From: FEN-1279 sp964400285
GTDB taxonomy: Bacteria > Bacteroidota > Ignavibacteria > Tepidaquicellales > Tepidaquicellaceae
Length of the DNA stretch: 64,000 nt
Direction: 5' to 3'
Assembly: GCA_964400285.1 (NCBI GenBank)
Contig: CAYNTK010000007.1
Coordinates: forward strand, 1 to 64,000
In this document: in pieces, positions 9,358 through 18,454 of the stretch
Numbering within the stretch: the first letter of the stretch is position 1
Layout: every line of letters starts with the position of its first letter
Position numbers and translations under genes: made by a program
Notes under the pieces: generated by a model
What the model was told of the DNA's origin: nothing
Database searches by the model: none
What the model saw: the letters and a program-made list of their open reading frames with translations, nothing else

Positions 9358-9498
9358 TAATTTCTAAACAAATACTTAAAACCAAATCCTAAAATCTAAA
9401 AAAATCCTAAAATCTATATCTTTACAATTCTAACCTCCAACAACTAACTTCTAACTTCTTTTTGAGTACTTTGTAATTTCGTATTCGTTTAGAAATTA
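9358..9498. repeat. AT-rich inverted repeat downstream of flxA
   Basis: TAATTTCTAAACAAATAC (9358-9375) is the reverse complement of 9481-9498 (GTATTCGTTTAGAAATTA) with one mismatch. The sequence style matches the inverted repeat at 12801-12920 inside the same operon. Confidence 0.6.
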
Positions 9499-9524
9499 GA
9501 AATTCGGATTTAGAATTTGAAAGA

Positions 9525-10358
9525 TTAAAATTCTTGTGGTAATTCTTTCAACTGCGCATTTGTAAAAACAGGCCCGTCTTTGCATACATAAACGTTTCCG
9601 ATATTACATCTTCCACATTTTCCCAGTCCACATTTCATACGGTTTTCGAGTGTTGTAATCATATCTTCATCTTTGAATCCAAGTTTTTCCAATACGGGCA
9701 TAGTATATTTTATCATTATTGGCGGTCCACATACAATTGCAACAGAATTTTTACTTTTCGGTTTTACTTTTTCAACGATAGTCGGGACAAATCCAATTTC
9801 ACCTTTCCAATCCGGAGTCTCTCCACCCGGGTCAACCGTAACAACTGTTTTAATATCTTTCCTTTCCTGCCATTCTTTTAAAAGATTTTTGTAAACTAAA
9901 TCAGCAACACTTCTTGCACCGTAGACTATCGTTATATCTTTAAATTCATTTCTTAAGTCGAGTACATTATCGATTATGCAACGCACGGGAGCAAGCCCAA
10001 TACCACCGGCTATAAACACTACGTTCTTACCTTTCATTTCTTCGAGAGGGAAGTAATTTCCATAAGGTCCACGGAATCCAATCGTATCACCAACATTCAG
10101 TCTTGTTAATGCCTGTGTTACTTTTCCATATTTTTTGAAAGAACACTCGAGATAATCCATTCTTGTGGGGGATGAAGCAATACAGAATGTGCATTCTCCT
10201 TCACCGAATACCGAATATTCGGCAAATTGTCCTGCTTTAAAATTAAATGTCTTAGCAACTTCAGGGTCTTTAAATATTAATCTAAAGGTTGTCGTGTCGG
10301 GCGTTTCTGTAATCACTTCCTTCACTTCCATTAAATAGGGCTTATATATATTTTCCAT
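9525..10358 (-). CDS. flxA: FlxA-like FAD/NAD(P)H oxidoreductase subunit with C-terminal [2Fe-2S] site
   Basis: 277 residues. Ferredoxin-reductase fold: FAD-binding barrel (about 1-100, with FCIASSP), NAD(P)-binding Rossmann domain (FIAGGIGLAPVRCI, then VCGPPIM near 210) and a dihydroorotate dehydrogenase electron-transfer type [2Fe-2S] site at C243, C248, C251, C259. It should oxidise NADH or NADPH and hand electrons to FlxBCD and HdrABC. Last gene of the hdrCBA-flxDCBA operon. Related to the gamma subunit of archaeal sulfhydrogenase (HydG), but the operon favours FlxA as known from Desulfovibrio. Confidence 0.85.
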   Translation of the reverse strand: MENIYKPYLMEVKEVITETPDTTTFRLIFKDPEVAKTFNFKAGQFAEYSVFGEGECTFCIASSPTRMDYLECSFKKYGKVTQALTRLNVGDTIGFRGPYGNYFPLEEMKGKNVVFIAGGIGLAPVRCIIDNVLDLRNEFKDITIVYGARSVADLVYKNLLKEWQERKDIKTVVTVDPGGETPDWKGEIGFVPTIVEKVKPKSKNSVAIVCGPPIMIKYTMPVLEKLGFKDEDMITTLENRMKCGLGKCGRCNIGNVYVCKDGPVFTNAQLKELPQEF

Positions 10359-10395
10359 ATTATGTTAATAAACTATTTGTTCTTACTTTTTATAA

Positions 10396-11466
10396 TTAAT
10401 TAAGAGTATTTATTTCAGTTACTATTCCTTTGATATCTATAGTAACAGGGCATCCTCTCGAACATCTTCCGCAACCTGTGCATAAAATTTCATTAAACTT
10501 ATCGGGATAATATTTAAATTTATGAGAAATTCTTTGTCTATATCTTTTACTCTGATTGTCGCGTGGATTATGTCCTGAAGCGTGTTTAGTAAATACATCG
10601 AACTGGCATCCGTCCCAGTTTTTCATTCTTCTTCCTTCGTAGTAATTATAATCCTCATCTACTATATCGAAGCAATGACATACCGGGCAGACGAAAGCAC
10701 ACTGTGCACAGCCGAGACACATCTTACCAATCGAATTCCAAAATTCATTTTCAAAATTTCCTGCTATCCACTCTCTTACTTTTTCAGCTTCGAAAACTTT
10801 TTCGGGTTGTTTTACACTTGCTTCAACCGCTTTGGATTTCTCCGGATTGCCTGTACTCAAATAGTTCTCATATGCTTTAATAAAGTTTGCACCTTTTTCC
10901 GTTACTATTTTTATTGCAAAATTATTTTCATCGAGGGGAACAAGGAAAATATCTGAGCCGTCCGTAGAAGTCGGGCTAAGGTTAACAGATGTGCAAAAAC
11001 AAAATTCATCTGCAAATTCACACAACAAACCAATTAGTACTGTATTCCTTGCTCTTATATTAAAAAATTCATCTTTGTAATCCCAATTGAATATTTTACT
11101 TAATATATTTATTGACCTGATATCACAGGGCTTTGCCCCAAATATGACAGTCGTTTTTTCTTCGATTTTCGGATCTATAATTTGAATTTCCGTTTTATTT
11201 TTTTTGTAATATATAATCGGTTCTGTCTTAGGGAAAACATATTCTTTGAATGAAGCTTTAGTATGCTTTTCTTTACTGTTTAAAATCAGTTCATTTTCAC
11301 TTTTTATTTTAACATAACCTTTTTCAGCGGGAGTTATAACATCAACATTATTCTTTAGTAAATCCGAACAAAGTTTCAGCAGGTTTTCTTTCGATATTAT
11401 TTTCTCTTCCATAAAATTTATTAGTTTTCTGTTTTGATCGTTTTTATCTTTTATTCTGAATTCCAA
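10396..11466 (-). CDS. flxB: FlxB-like 4Fe-4S protein (sulfhydrogenase beta-subunit family)
   Basis: 356 residues. The N-terminal three quarters match the 4Fe-4S dicluster domain family of HydB/HyhB (VIFGAKPCDIRSINIL). The C-terminal part carries two clusters: CLGCAQCAFVCPVCHC (near 255-270) and CTGCGRCSRGCP (near 332-343). It passes electrons between FlxA and FlxC/D. It lies 20 bp from the upstream flxC gene. A sibling, not a duplicate, of the shorter FlxC. Confidence 0.8.
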   Translation of the reverse strand: MEFRIKDKNDQNRKLINFMEEKIISKENLLKLCSDLLKNNVDVITPAEKGYVKIKSENELILNSKEKHTKASFKEYVFPKTEPIIYYKKNKTEIQIIDPKIEEKTTVIFGAKPCDIRSINILSKIFNWDYKDEFFNIRARNTVLIGLLCEFADEFCFCTSVNLSPTSTDGSDIFLVPLDENNFAIKIVTEKGANFIKAYENYLSTGNPEKSKAVEASVKQPEKVFEAEKVREWIAGNFENEFWNSIGKMCLGCAQCAFVCPVCHCFDIVDEDYNYYEGRRMKNWDGCQFDVFTKHASGHNPRDNQSKRYRQRISHKFKYYPDKFNEILCTGCGRCSRGCPVTIDIKGIVTEINTLN

Positions 11467-11486
11467 ATACTTACTTCTGAATACTG

Positions 11487-12353
11487 CTATTCTATAAAGT
11501 CTTCGTTGTCTTTTAAATCAAAACTTCCAATGAGAGTCGGTGTATTTACATCCATTCCCGATACATAGTTGAATTCATCTTTTGTAATCATTGCCATTTT
11601 TCTGTTTAGCAGAGAGAGAGGAATATCCATCGGGCAGACTCTTTCACATTCGTTACATCCAATACATCTTCCGCTTAAATGAAATGCTCTAATCAGATTC
11701 CACGAGAAATTTCCTCGTTTTGTAGCACTACTTTCAATCCATCTTGGAATCGATTTATCCACTATGCATTGTTCGCAATAGCAGAGCGGGCAAGCCTGAC
11801 GGCAGGCATAACATTTAATGCATTTATTAAATTCTTCCTCGAAGAAATCCCATCTTTCTTCTGGATTCATTGCTTCGATTTTTCTAATCATTTTCAATTT
11901 TGTATCGTCTCCGTTTGGTATGTCAGTAAGGGTACCGACGAGTGAATCATAGAGTTTGGGAGTTCTTACTTCACAGTTTAAACATTTTCCTGCAATATTA
12001 TCGGAGTTAAATTCAATATCAAAATCAGCAGTAACTCCATTGCAATTTATACCTATGATATACACATCTTCTCTTTTGAGCTGGTTTTCCTGAATTAAAG
12101 CAACAATCGATTTTATGTCACATCCTTTAGCAATGATTCCGATTTTTCCGAGTTTATTAATTTCGTCTCTTGTTAAATAAACAGCAAGATTATTCAATAT
12201 AAAATTATTGACAACAAATTTTTCGACATCTTCAGGTTTTTGTGCAATGAATGGTTTTGTCCTTCGAGTATTTCCGTAAGTAATGTAACCGATAACAGCA
12301 TTTACTTTACCGGTTGAGAGAAGTTCTTTTGCAATTTTTTTTACATCATTCAT
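11487..12353 (-). CDS. flxC: FlxC-like 4Fe-4S protein
   Basis: 288 residues. GIIAKGCDIKSIVALIQENQ resembles the coenzyme F420/FrhB-like and HydB N-terminal domain. Two ferredoxin clusters follow: CIKCYACRQACPLCYCEQC (near 180) and CIGCNECERVCPMDIPL (near 232). Its start overlaps the flxD stop by 8 bp, so the two are translationally coupled. Electron carrier in the Flx half of the Flx-Hdr complex. The family is clear; the FlxB/FlxC split follows operon order in described flx loci. Confidence 0.78.
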   Translation of the reverse strand: MNDVKKIAKELLSTGKVNAVIGYITYGNTRRTKPFIAQKPEDVEKFVVNNFILNNLAVYLTRDEINKLGKIGIIAKGCDIKSIVALIQENQLKREDVYIIGINCNGVTADFDIEFNSDNIAGKCLNCEVRTPKLYDSLVGTLTDIPNGDDTKLKMIRKIEAMNPEERWDFFEEEFNKCIKCYACRQACPLCYCEQCIVDKSIPRWIESSATKRGNFSWNLIRAFHLSGRCIGCNECERVCPMDIPLSLLNRKMAMITKDEFNYVSGMDVNTPTLIGSFDLKDNEDFIE

Positions 12354-12792
12354 TGATTACGAACTCCTTATTAATTTTTTCATATTTTTTAAATGGTCCC
12401 TTTGCCTTTACTTTATTTGTAAAAGCATTTACAACGTCAACGAATTTTTTACCTTCCGAAGCAGAGACCCATGAGAAGTGCAGGCGGTTTTCATCAATTC
12501 CGAGATAGTCGAGGAGTTTATGAAACATTATCCATCTTCTTCTTGCGTGGAAATTACCTGCATTATAATGGCAGTCTCCCGGGTGACATCCAGATACGAG
12601 CACTCCATCGGCACCTTTTTCAAAAGCTTTTATTATAAAGACCGGGTCGATTCTTCCTGTGCAAGGGAGTTTTATCATTCTGACATTAGGTTGATATTTC
12701 AACCTTGATGTTCCTGCTAAATCCGCACCAGTATAAGTACACCAGTTGCAGACGAAGGCAATAATTTTCGGGTCTTGATTTTTATTTTCCAT
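12346..12792 (-). CDS. flxD: FlxD / MvhD-like [2Fe-2S] subunit linking Flx to HdrA
   Basis: 148 residues, matching the delta subunit of F420-non-reducing hydrogenase (MvhD). Motifs: CNWCTYTGADLAGTSR at the N-terminus, LPCTGRIDP, then SGCHPGDCHYNAGN. MvhD-type proteins dock on HdrA and deliver electrons to its bifurcating FAD. Here it is the first gene of the flxDCBA part, 141 bp after hdrA, the gap being filled by a long inverted repeat. No hydrogenase mvhA/G genes are present, which supports FlxD rather than MvhD. Confidence 0.88.
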   Translation of the reverse strand: MENKNQDPKIIAFVCNWCTYTGADLAGTSRLKYQPNVRMIKLPCTGRIDPVFIIKAFEKGADGVLVSGCHPGDCHYNAGNFHARRRWIMFHKLLDYLGIDENRLHFSWVSASEGKKFVDVVNAFTNKVKAKGPFKKYEKINKEFVINE

Positions 12793-12800
12793 ATTATTTT

Positions 12801-12920
12801 AAATTCTAAATTCTAAATCCGAAATTCCAAACAATATCTAAATTCTAATATTAAAAAACTTTTTGTTAAATTTGTGATTTCTAATTTCAAATTTGTTTAG
12901 AATTTAGAAATTAGAATTTC
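12801..12920. repeat. Long AT-rich inverted repeat between hdrA and flxD
   Basis: Left arm about 12801-12834 (AAATTCTAAATTCTAAAT...) and right arm about 12889-12920 (...AATTTAGAAATTAGAATTTCG) are imperfect reverse complements. In mRNA it would form a long AU stem inside the operon, so it may act as a partial terminator or processing site. Confidence 0.6.
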
Positions 12921-12933
12921 GTATTTATATTTC

Positions 12934-14934
12934 TTACATTAGCGCACTAATCTCAGCAAATATCTGTTCATCAGTATATCCGATTAATTCAATCGATTTC
13001 GACGGACAGGTTGCGTTACACGTTCCGCATCCCTGACAGAGTCCTGAATTCACATACGCAACTTCTTTAATTAAATTTCCATTCCTGTCAAATATTTGTT
13101 TTACTTCGATAGCATTATAAGCACATACTTTCTTACAATAAAAACATCCTGCACAAAGATTTTCATTTACTAATGCTACAGTTGGCTCTCGCTCAAGAAC
13201 ATCGGAACCGAATAATACCAAAGATTTTGCCGCTGCTGCCGAAGCCATAGCAACAGAATCGGGAATATCTCTTGGAGAATGACACGCGCCCGCGAGGAAA
13301 ATTCCTCCACTGCTACTTTCAACTGGTCTTAGTTTAGGATGAACTTCCACATAATATCCGTATTTATCATACGGAATACCTATTGTCTGTGCGAGCTTTG
13401 ATGCTTCAGGCTGAGCAACCATAGCAGTTGCAAGGACAACCATATCTGCATCTATTTCAATCGGAACACCTGCAAGAGTATCTTCACCTTTCACAATATA
13501 TTTTCCGTCTTCTTCATAAATTCTGGAAACTCTTCCGCGTATATATTTCACACCATCTTCTTCGATTGCACGTCTTACGAATTCTTCATACATCTTTCCG
13601 CCTGAACGTATATCCATATAGAAAACATAAGCCTCTCCATTGTGAACTTTGTGTTTATAAAGCATTGCGTGTTTAGCAGTATACATACAGCAGATTTTAC
13701 TGCAGTATGAGAATCCTTTGGATTCATCTCTCGAGCCGACGCACTGTATAAATACAACTTTTTTAGGTTCTTTTCCATCGGAGGGTCTTTTGAATTCTCC
13801 TGCGGTTGGACCTGAAGCACTTGCGATTCTTTCGAATTGCAAACCATCAATTACGTCTTTATATTTTCCGTATCCATATTCACCATAACCTTTTATTTCA
13901 CTATTTTCGGGTTTCTTGTCTATTGTATATAATTTATAACCTGTTGCAACAATAATTGCACCTATATCTTCCGTTATCATTTCATCTTTCTGGTCAAAGA
14001 ATATTGCATCACGTCCGCAAACCTTTTGACACATAGCACATTTCCCATTTTTAAAGTAAGTGCAAACTTCCGTATCAATTACGGGAATATTTGGAACTGC
14101 CTGAGGGAACGGGACATAAATAGCCGAACGGTATGCAAGATGTTCATCGAATTCACTCAAAGCTTTTTTCTTAATAGGACATTTTTGCAAGCAATCGCCA
14201 CAACCAGTGCATTTTGTATCATCTACGTATCTTGCTTTTTTTCTTATAGTAACTTTAAAGTTACCAATAAAACCTTCTACTTTTTCTACTTCCGAATAAG
14301 TAAGCAGTTTAATTTTTGGGTGCTGGTAAACTTCCACCATTCGGGGTGTAAGAATACATTGCGAGCAATCGAGAGTAGGGAAGGTTTCAGAAAGCTGGCT
14401 CATATGTCCACCGATTGAAGGTTCTTTTTCTACCAGTACAACTTCATAACCTGCGTTAGCAACATCGAGGGCTGCCTGTATTCCGGAAATTCCACCGCCG
14501 ATTACGAGAGTTCTTTTAGTAACAGGAACCTTGATTGTTTGGAGCGGGGCATTACGTTTAACTTTTTCAACTGCAAATCTAACAAGGTCGATAGCTTTTT
14601 CCGTAGCAACCTCCATATCATCGTGAACCCATGAAACGTGCTCTCTCAGGTTTGCGATTTCACAGAGGAACGGATTTACACCTGCATCTGCAACGGCTTT
14701 ACGAAAAGTCTTTTCGTGCATATGCGGTGAGCACGAGCCTACAACTACTCCATCGAGCCCTAAATCTTTTATAGCTTGTTTAATTAAATTCTGTCCCGGG
14801 TCGGAACACATATATTTATAATCAACGGAATGTACTACGTTAGGAAGCCACGAAGCAGCTTTTGCTACACGGGCACAATCAACCGTTCTTCCGATGTTTT
14901 CTCCGCAATAACAAATGAATACTCCTATTTTCAT
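12934..14934 (-). CDS. hdrA: HdrA, FAD-containing bifurcating subunit of heterodisulfide reductase
   Basis: 666 residues, normal for HdrA. N-terminal cluster domain (CYCGENIGRTVDC, then CSDPGQ and GSCSPHMHE), FAD site VIGGGISGIQAALDVANAGY near 146, the thioredoxin-reductase-like signature (LSETFPTLDCSQCILTPRM), inserted ferredoxin clusters (CTGCGDCLQKCP and CAMCQKVCG) and two C-terminal 4Fe-4S clusters (CAGCFYCKKVC and CQGCGTCNATCP). All cysteines are coded as Cys, with no selenocysteine site. HdrA is the site of flavin-based electron bifurcation. A strong Shine-Dalgarno (GAGGAGG) precedes the ATG, which overlaps the hdrB stop by 4 bp. Confidence 0.95.
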   Translation of the reverse strand: MKIGVFICYCGENIGRTVDCARVAKAASWLPNVVHSVDYKYMCSDPGQNLIKQAIKDLGLDGVVVGSCSPHMHEKTFRKAVADAGVNPFLCEIANLREHVSWVHDDMEVATEKAIDLVRFAVEKVKRNAPLQTIKVPVTKRTLVIGGGISGIQAALDVANAGYEVVLVEKEPSIGGHMSQLSETFPTLDCSQCILTPRMVEVYQHPKIKLLTYSEVEKVEGFIGNFKVTIRKKARYVDDTKCTGCGDCLQKCPIKKKALSEFDEHLAYRSAIYVPFPQAVPNIPVIDTEVCTYFKNGKCAMCQKVCGRDAIFFDQKDEMITEDIGAIIVATGYKLYTIDKKPENSEIKGYGEYGYGKYKDVIDGLQFERIASASGPTAGEFKRPSDGKEPKKVVFIQCVGSRDESKGFSYCSKICCMYTAKHAMLYKHKVHNGEAYVFYMDIRSGGKMYEEFVRRAIEEDGVKYIRGRVSRIYEEDGKYIVKGEDTLAGVPIEIDADMVVLATAMVAQPEASKLAQTIGIPYDKYGYYVEVHPKLRPVESSSGGIFLAGACHSPRDIPDSVAMASAAAAKSLVLFGSDVLEREPTVALVNENLCAGCFYCKKVCAYNAIEVKQIFDRNGNLIKEVAYVNSGLCQGCGTCNATCPSKSIELIGYTDEQIFAEISALM

Positions 14935-15809
14935 ACGTTTACCTCCTCAGCTACATTATTTTTTACGGGAAGATTAAATTCAATAAAGTGTGTATCGATA
15001 CCAAGTTGTTTTTTGTCAAATCCAAGGGCAAGTCCAATAAGTTCCGAAAGATATAAAACCGGAATTTCTTTATAATCTTCAAACTTCTTTTTAATATTTT
15101 TCTGTCTCATATCTAAATTAGAATGGCACATAGGACAGGCAACAATCATTACATTTGCACCGTGCTTTTTAGCATCATCTAAAATCTTTTTCGATAAATC
15201 AATAACTATATCTGTTCTTGCAATCGAATGTCCCCCACCGCAGCATTCGAGTTTGAAGTTCCAATCTATTGCCTGTGCACCTGTTGCCTTTACTATTTCT
15301 TCCATCGAATTCGGTTGTTCCGAGTCATCTTTATTTATACCATTTGGTCTAACAAGAAGGCAACCGTAATAGCATGCCGCCTTGATATTTTTTAAATCGA
15401 CTTTTTTCTTTTCTGTTATTTTCTCTATCCCGATTTTCTCGAAGAAATTAATAATATTATAAATATCGGGAATGTTGTTTATTTTTTCTTCAATTATATT
15501 TTCTATCTCGATTTTTTCGTCCTTATGATTTTGCAAATCTATTTTTGAAACTGCAAGCCTGCTGTAACATGCAGCACAAGGAGCAAAAATCTCTTTTATG
15601 CCCTGCTTTTCTGCAAGAGCAAGATTTCTTGCCGATAAAGCAAGTGAAAGCTTATGATTGGTTACATGTGCAGATGTTGCTCCGCAGCATGACCAGTCAT
15701 CGATTTCTTTTAATCCAATTTCCAAAACTTTAAGGATTTCCCTTAAAGATTTATCGTATTCCTTCGCTGTTCCTTCCTGTGAACATCCTGGGTAATATCC
15801 TATTTGCAT
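14931..15809 (-). CDS. hdrB: HdrB, CCG-domain catalytic subunit of heterodisulfide reductase
   Basis: 292 residues with two CCG domains, each binding half of a noncubane cluster: CSQEGTAKEYD...WSCCGATSAH at the N-terminus and ACYYGCLLVRP...LECCGGGHSIAR with ACPMCHSNLD at the C-terminus. HdrB reduces a disulfide; in bacteria with FlxABCD the partner is thought to be DsrC or another thiol protein, and neither is encoded here. Overlaps hdrC by 10 bp and hdrA by 4 bp, so the three subunits are tightly coupled. Confidence 0.93.
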   Translation of the reverse strand: MQIGYYPGCSQEGTAKEYDKSLREILKVLEIGLKEIDDWSCCGATSAHVTNHKLSLALSARNLALAEKQGIKEIFAPCAACYSRLAVSKIDLQNHKDEKIEIENIIEEKINNIPDIYNIINFFEKIGIEKITEKKKVDLKNIKAACYYGCLLVRPNGINKDDSEQPNSMEEIVKATGAQAIDWNFKLECCGGGHSIARTDIVIDLSKKILDDAKKHGANVMIVACPMCHSNLDMRQKNIKKKFEDYKEIPVLYLSELIGLALGFDKKQLGIDTHFIEFNLPVKNNVAEEVNV

Positions 15810-16357
15810 TTTTTAACCTCTGTTTTTTCGAAAATGCTTTTTATTTTATCTTTCCCTTTAATATTATGAGGGAATATATTTAATTTACCATCTAATAACA
15901 TCTTTGGTGAATTCTCGACATCAGAAAATAAGTCCAAAGATGTCATTTTATAATCTCTTACCAGACCTACCTCATAACTTCTACCGTGATTTTTAATTTG
16001 TCTGAGAAAAGCTTTATGAAATTTTAATATGTTTTTGTCTTTTAATTTAATACCTTTTTTCAATGCTATTTCTCTCATTGCATCCATAAATTTTGCTAAA
16101 TCGAAATTCTTAGGACACCTCGAAGAGCAAGTCATACAACCGGCGCAAAGCCATATAGTCGCAGAGTTTAGGGCTTTATCATAAAGTCCGAGTTGTATAT
16201 ATCTAACTATTACATTTGGAGCTTCTTCCATAAAATCTCTTAATGGGCATCCTGCGGAACATTTCCCGCATTGATAGCACAGTTCTGGATTTTGAGATGT
16301 TATATCCGTAATATCATCTGATATTGTTCTTATATGTCTTGTGTTTTGATGTGACAT
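15800..16357 (-). CDS. hdrC: HdrC, ferredoxin-like subunit of heterodisulfide reductase
   Basis: 185 residues with two 4Fe-4S motifs, CYQCGKCSAGCPLRD (near 27-41) and CAGCMTCSSRCPKNFD (near 71-86), followed by a helical tail. It wires HdrA to HdrB. First gene of the seven-gene hdr-flx operon, separated from the upstream hydA stop by 180 bp containing a palindrome. Because the direction is the same, readthrough from hydBA into hdr is possible. Confidence 0.92.
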   Translation of the reverse strand: MSHQNTRHIRTISDDITDITSQNPELCYQCGKCSAGCPLRDFMEEAPNVIVRYIQLGLYDKALNSATIWLCAGCMTCSSRCPKNFDLAKFMDAMREIALKKGIKLKDKNILKFHKAFLRQIKNHGRSYEVGLVRDYKMTSLDLFSDVENSPKMLLDGKLNIFPHNIKGKDKIKSIFEKTEVKKCK

Positions 16358-16499
16358 AATTTATAATTTTGCTCTTAATCCTTTATTCTTTATAACCTGC
16401 TAAAGGATTAATTATTTATGCAGGCAAATTGGGATTTTTTGTTTTAACTCGTTATCACTTACCTATATGGTGTGTGAAGAAACGCGTATTTTTCTTATA

Positions 16500-16529
16500 A
16501 TCGTTCCCATGCTTATACATGGGAACGAT
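16500..16529. repeat. Intergenic palindrome, CTCGTT/AACGAG family copy 2
   Basis: ATCGTTCCCATG (16500-16511), loop CTTATA, CATGGGAACGAT (16518-16529): 12-bp perfect stem lying between hydA and hdrC. It could end hydBA transcription, although no T-run follows in the direction of transcription. Confidence 0.8.
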
Positions 16530-16537
16530 GTGATTTT

Positions 16538-18454
16538 TTAATCTATAAATTTTCCTCTTGCGGTATAATGTGTATGCAATAATTTATGTGACAAATGCCC
16601 GCATGGTCCATCTTTAAGGAATTTTTCATATATCATTTTTACATAAGGATTTTCATGCGACTTTCTGATTTCAAGTGATTCATCTTCCGAATAAATCGCT
16701 TGTGCTCGTTTTTTCCTGATTTCGGGTGTTGTAGGTATTGGTTGTCCTCCACCACCTATACACCCTCCAGGGCATGCCATAAATTCTATAAAATGACATT
16801 CACTAAATTTTCCACCCGCTTTTATGTCTTCCATTATTTTCTTTGCATTTGCTGTCCCATGTGCTACCGCAACCTTTAATGTTGCTCCCTTCAAGAAATC
16901 CCAGCTTGGTACTAAATGTTTTAATATTTCAGGTACGGGACCAACATTATTTATTGGTAATTCAACATATCTAATTCCTTCAAATCCTCTAACGGGAATA
17001 ATGTTAGCATTTGCAAATATATCTTCTGTTTTATTTCCTGTTATAAATTCCACTACAGACCTTAATGCCGCTTCCATAACTCCTCCTGTTGCACCAAATA
17101 TCAAACCTGCACCTGATGCATCTCCAAAAGGACTATCAAAATGTGATTTTGGCATTTCAGGTAAATAAATTCCTGCTTCTTTTATCATCTTTGCTAATTC
17201 TCTCGTAGTTAATCCATAATCTACGTCTTTGTATCCTGATGAATTCATCTCTGGTCTATTGCATTCGAATTTCTTTGCCGAACAGGGCATTACCGCTACC
17301 GAAACTATATCTTTTGGGTCGATTCCTTTCTGTTGTGCATAAAAAGTCTTTAATAATGCACCAAACATTTGTTGTGGTGATTTCGCTGATGACATATGGT
17401 CAAGGTATTCAGGATAATAATGCTCTATATACTTTACCCAACCTGGAGAGCAAGATGTAAATTGTGGTAATTTCACTGTCGGGTCTTTATCGACTAATGC
17501 TTTCTTTAGTCTTATTATTAACTCAGTCCCTTCTTCTATTATTGTCAAGTCAGCTGTGAAGTTTGTATCGAAAACCGCATCGAATCCAATCCTTCTTAAA
17601 GCTGTATTCATTTCGCCTGTCATAGAATGTCCTGCTTCTAATCCGAAACACTCTCCAATTGCCGCTCTCGGTGAAGGGGCAGTTTGTATTACTACATGTT
17701 TTTTCGGGTCATCTATTGCATTCCATATCTCATCTGATGGGTCATTTGCATGCAGGGCTGCTGTTGGGCATCGGTTTATACATTGTCCACAGTTTATGCA
17801 TATAACTTCCGCAAGCGGTTTCTCCATAAATGTACTTATATGTGTCTTATCACCTTTATCTATTGCTTCTAGTACTCCTACTTCTTGTAAATCTATACAT
17901 GTTCTCACACATCTTTTACATAAAACACATTTACTCATATCTCTAATAACCGAATATGATGAGTTATCTACTTCGTATCTCGGCTTTGTTACATGTCCGA
18001 ATGTATATCCATCGACTCCATATTCTTCTGCTAAATCCTGTAATTCACAATTTCCGTTTCTTATACATGAGTAACATTCTCCATAATGCTCACTAAGCAA
18101 TAAATCGATTACATATCTTCTTGCTTTTCTTACAAGGGGAGTTGATGTCTTAATTTTTATTGATGAAGTTATGGGAAAAGCACATGCGGCTTGTAATGTC
18201 CTGAATCCCTCTACTTCAACTACACAAACCCTACATACTCCCGCTACGCATAAATCGTCATGATGGCATAACGTCGGAATATGAATCTCATTCATTCTAC
18301 ATGCTTCTAATATTGTCGTTCCAAGAGGAACCTGCATTTTAACTCCGTTGATTTCTATTGAAATATTCCCACCAATTGTATTTTCTTCTGTTGGTTTCTC
18401 GACTGCAAAAGGTTGCTGGCTAACGGGGGTTCTCGTTTTTTCGTCTTTTTTCAT
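16538..18454 (-). CDS. hydA: [FeFe] hydrogenase catalytic subunit, NAD(P)-linked HydA/HndD type
   Basis: 638 residues. Domains in order: [2Fe-2S] plant-type (C50-C90 region, CHHDDLCVAGVCRVC), His-Cys3 4Fe-4S domain (HYGECYSCIRNGNCELQ), two-cluster ferredoxin (CVLCKRCVRTC and CINCGQCINRCP), then the H-cluster domain with L1 TSCSPGW (C335-S336), L2 MPCSAKKFE and L3 FMACPGGCIGGGGQP, and a C-terminal small-subunit-like tail. It reversibly reduces protons to H2 with the HydB and HydC subunits. TAATG overlap with hydB shows coupling. L1 has Ser where many enzymes have a second Cys. HydEFG maturases are not in the window. Confidence 0.92.
   Translation of the reverse strand: MKKDEKTRTPVSQQPFAVEKPTEENTIGGNISIEINGVKMQVPLGTTILEACRMNEIHIPTLCHHDDLCVAGVCRVCVVEVEGFRTLQAACAFPITSSIKIKTSTPLVRKARRYVIDLLLSEHYGECYSCIRNGNCELQDLAEEYGVDGYTFGHVTKPRYEVDNSSYSVIRDMSKCVLCKRCVRTCIDLQEVGVLEAIDKGDKTHISTFMEKPLAEVICINCGQCINRCPTAALHANDPSDEIWNAIDDPKKHVVIQTAPSPRAAIGECFGLEAGHSMTGEMNTALRRIGFDAVFDTNFTADLTIIEEGTELIIRLKKALVDKDPTVKLPQFTSCSPGWVKYIEHYYPEYLDHMSSAKSPQQMFGALLKTFYAQQKGIDPKDIVSVAVMPCSAKKFECNRPEMNSSGYKDVDYGLTTRELAKMIKEAGIYLPEMPKSHFDSPFGDASGAGLIFGATGGVMEAALRSVVEFITGNKTEDIFANANIIPVRGFEGIRYVELPINNVGPVPEILKHLVPSWDFLKGATLKVAVAHGTANAKKIMEDIKAGGKFSECHFIEFMACPGGCIGGGGQPIPTTPEIRKKRAQAIYSEDESLEIRKSHENPYVKMIYEKFLKDGPCGHLSHKLLHTHYTARGKFID

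Larger units (their letters stand above)
9089..9524. other. 436-bp intergenic region packed with inverted-repeat elements
   Basis: No convincing reading frame. It contains two imperfect inverted-repeat elements in tandem (9122-9214 and 9227-9314) followed by an AT-rich inverted repeat (arms 9358-9375 and 9481-9498) that ends next to the flxA stop. It separates convergent genes. Confidence 0.7.

Noticed and set aside
12934..14934. Selenocysteine-type HdrA
   Set aside because: The expected cysteine positions are all Cys codons and the frame has no internal TGA.
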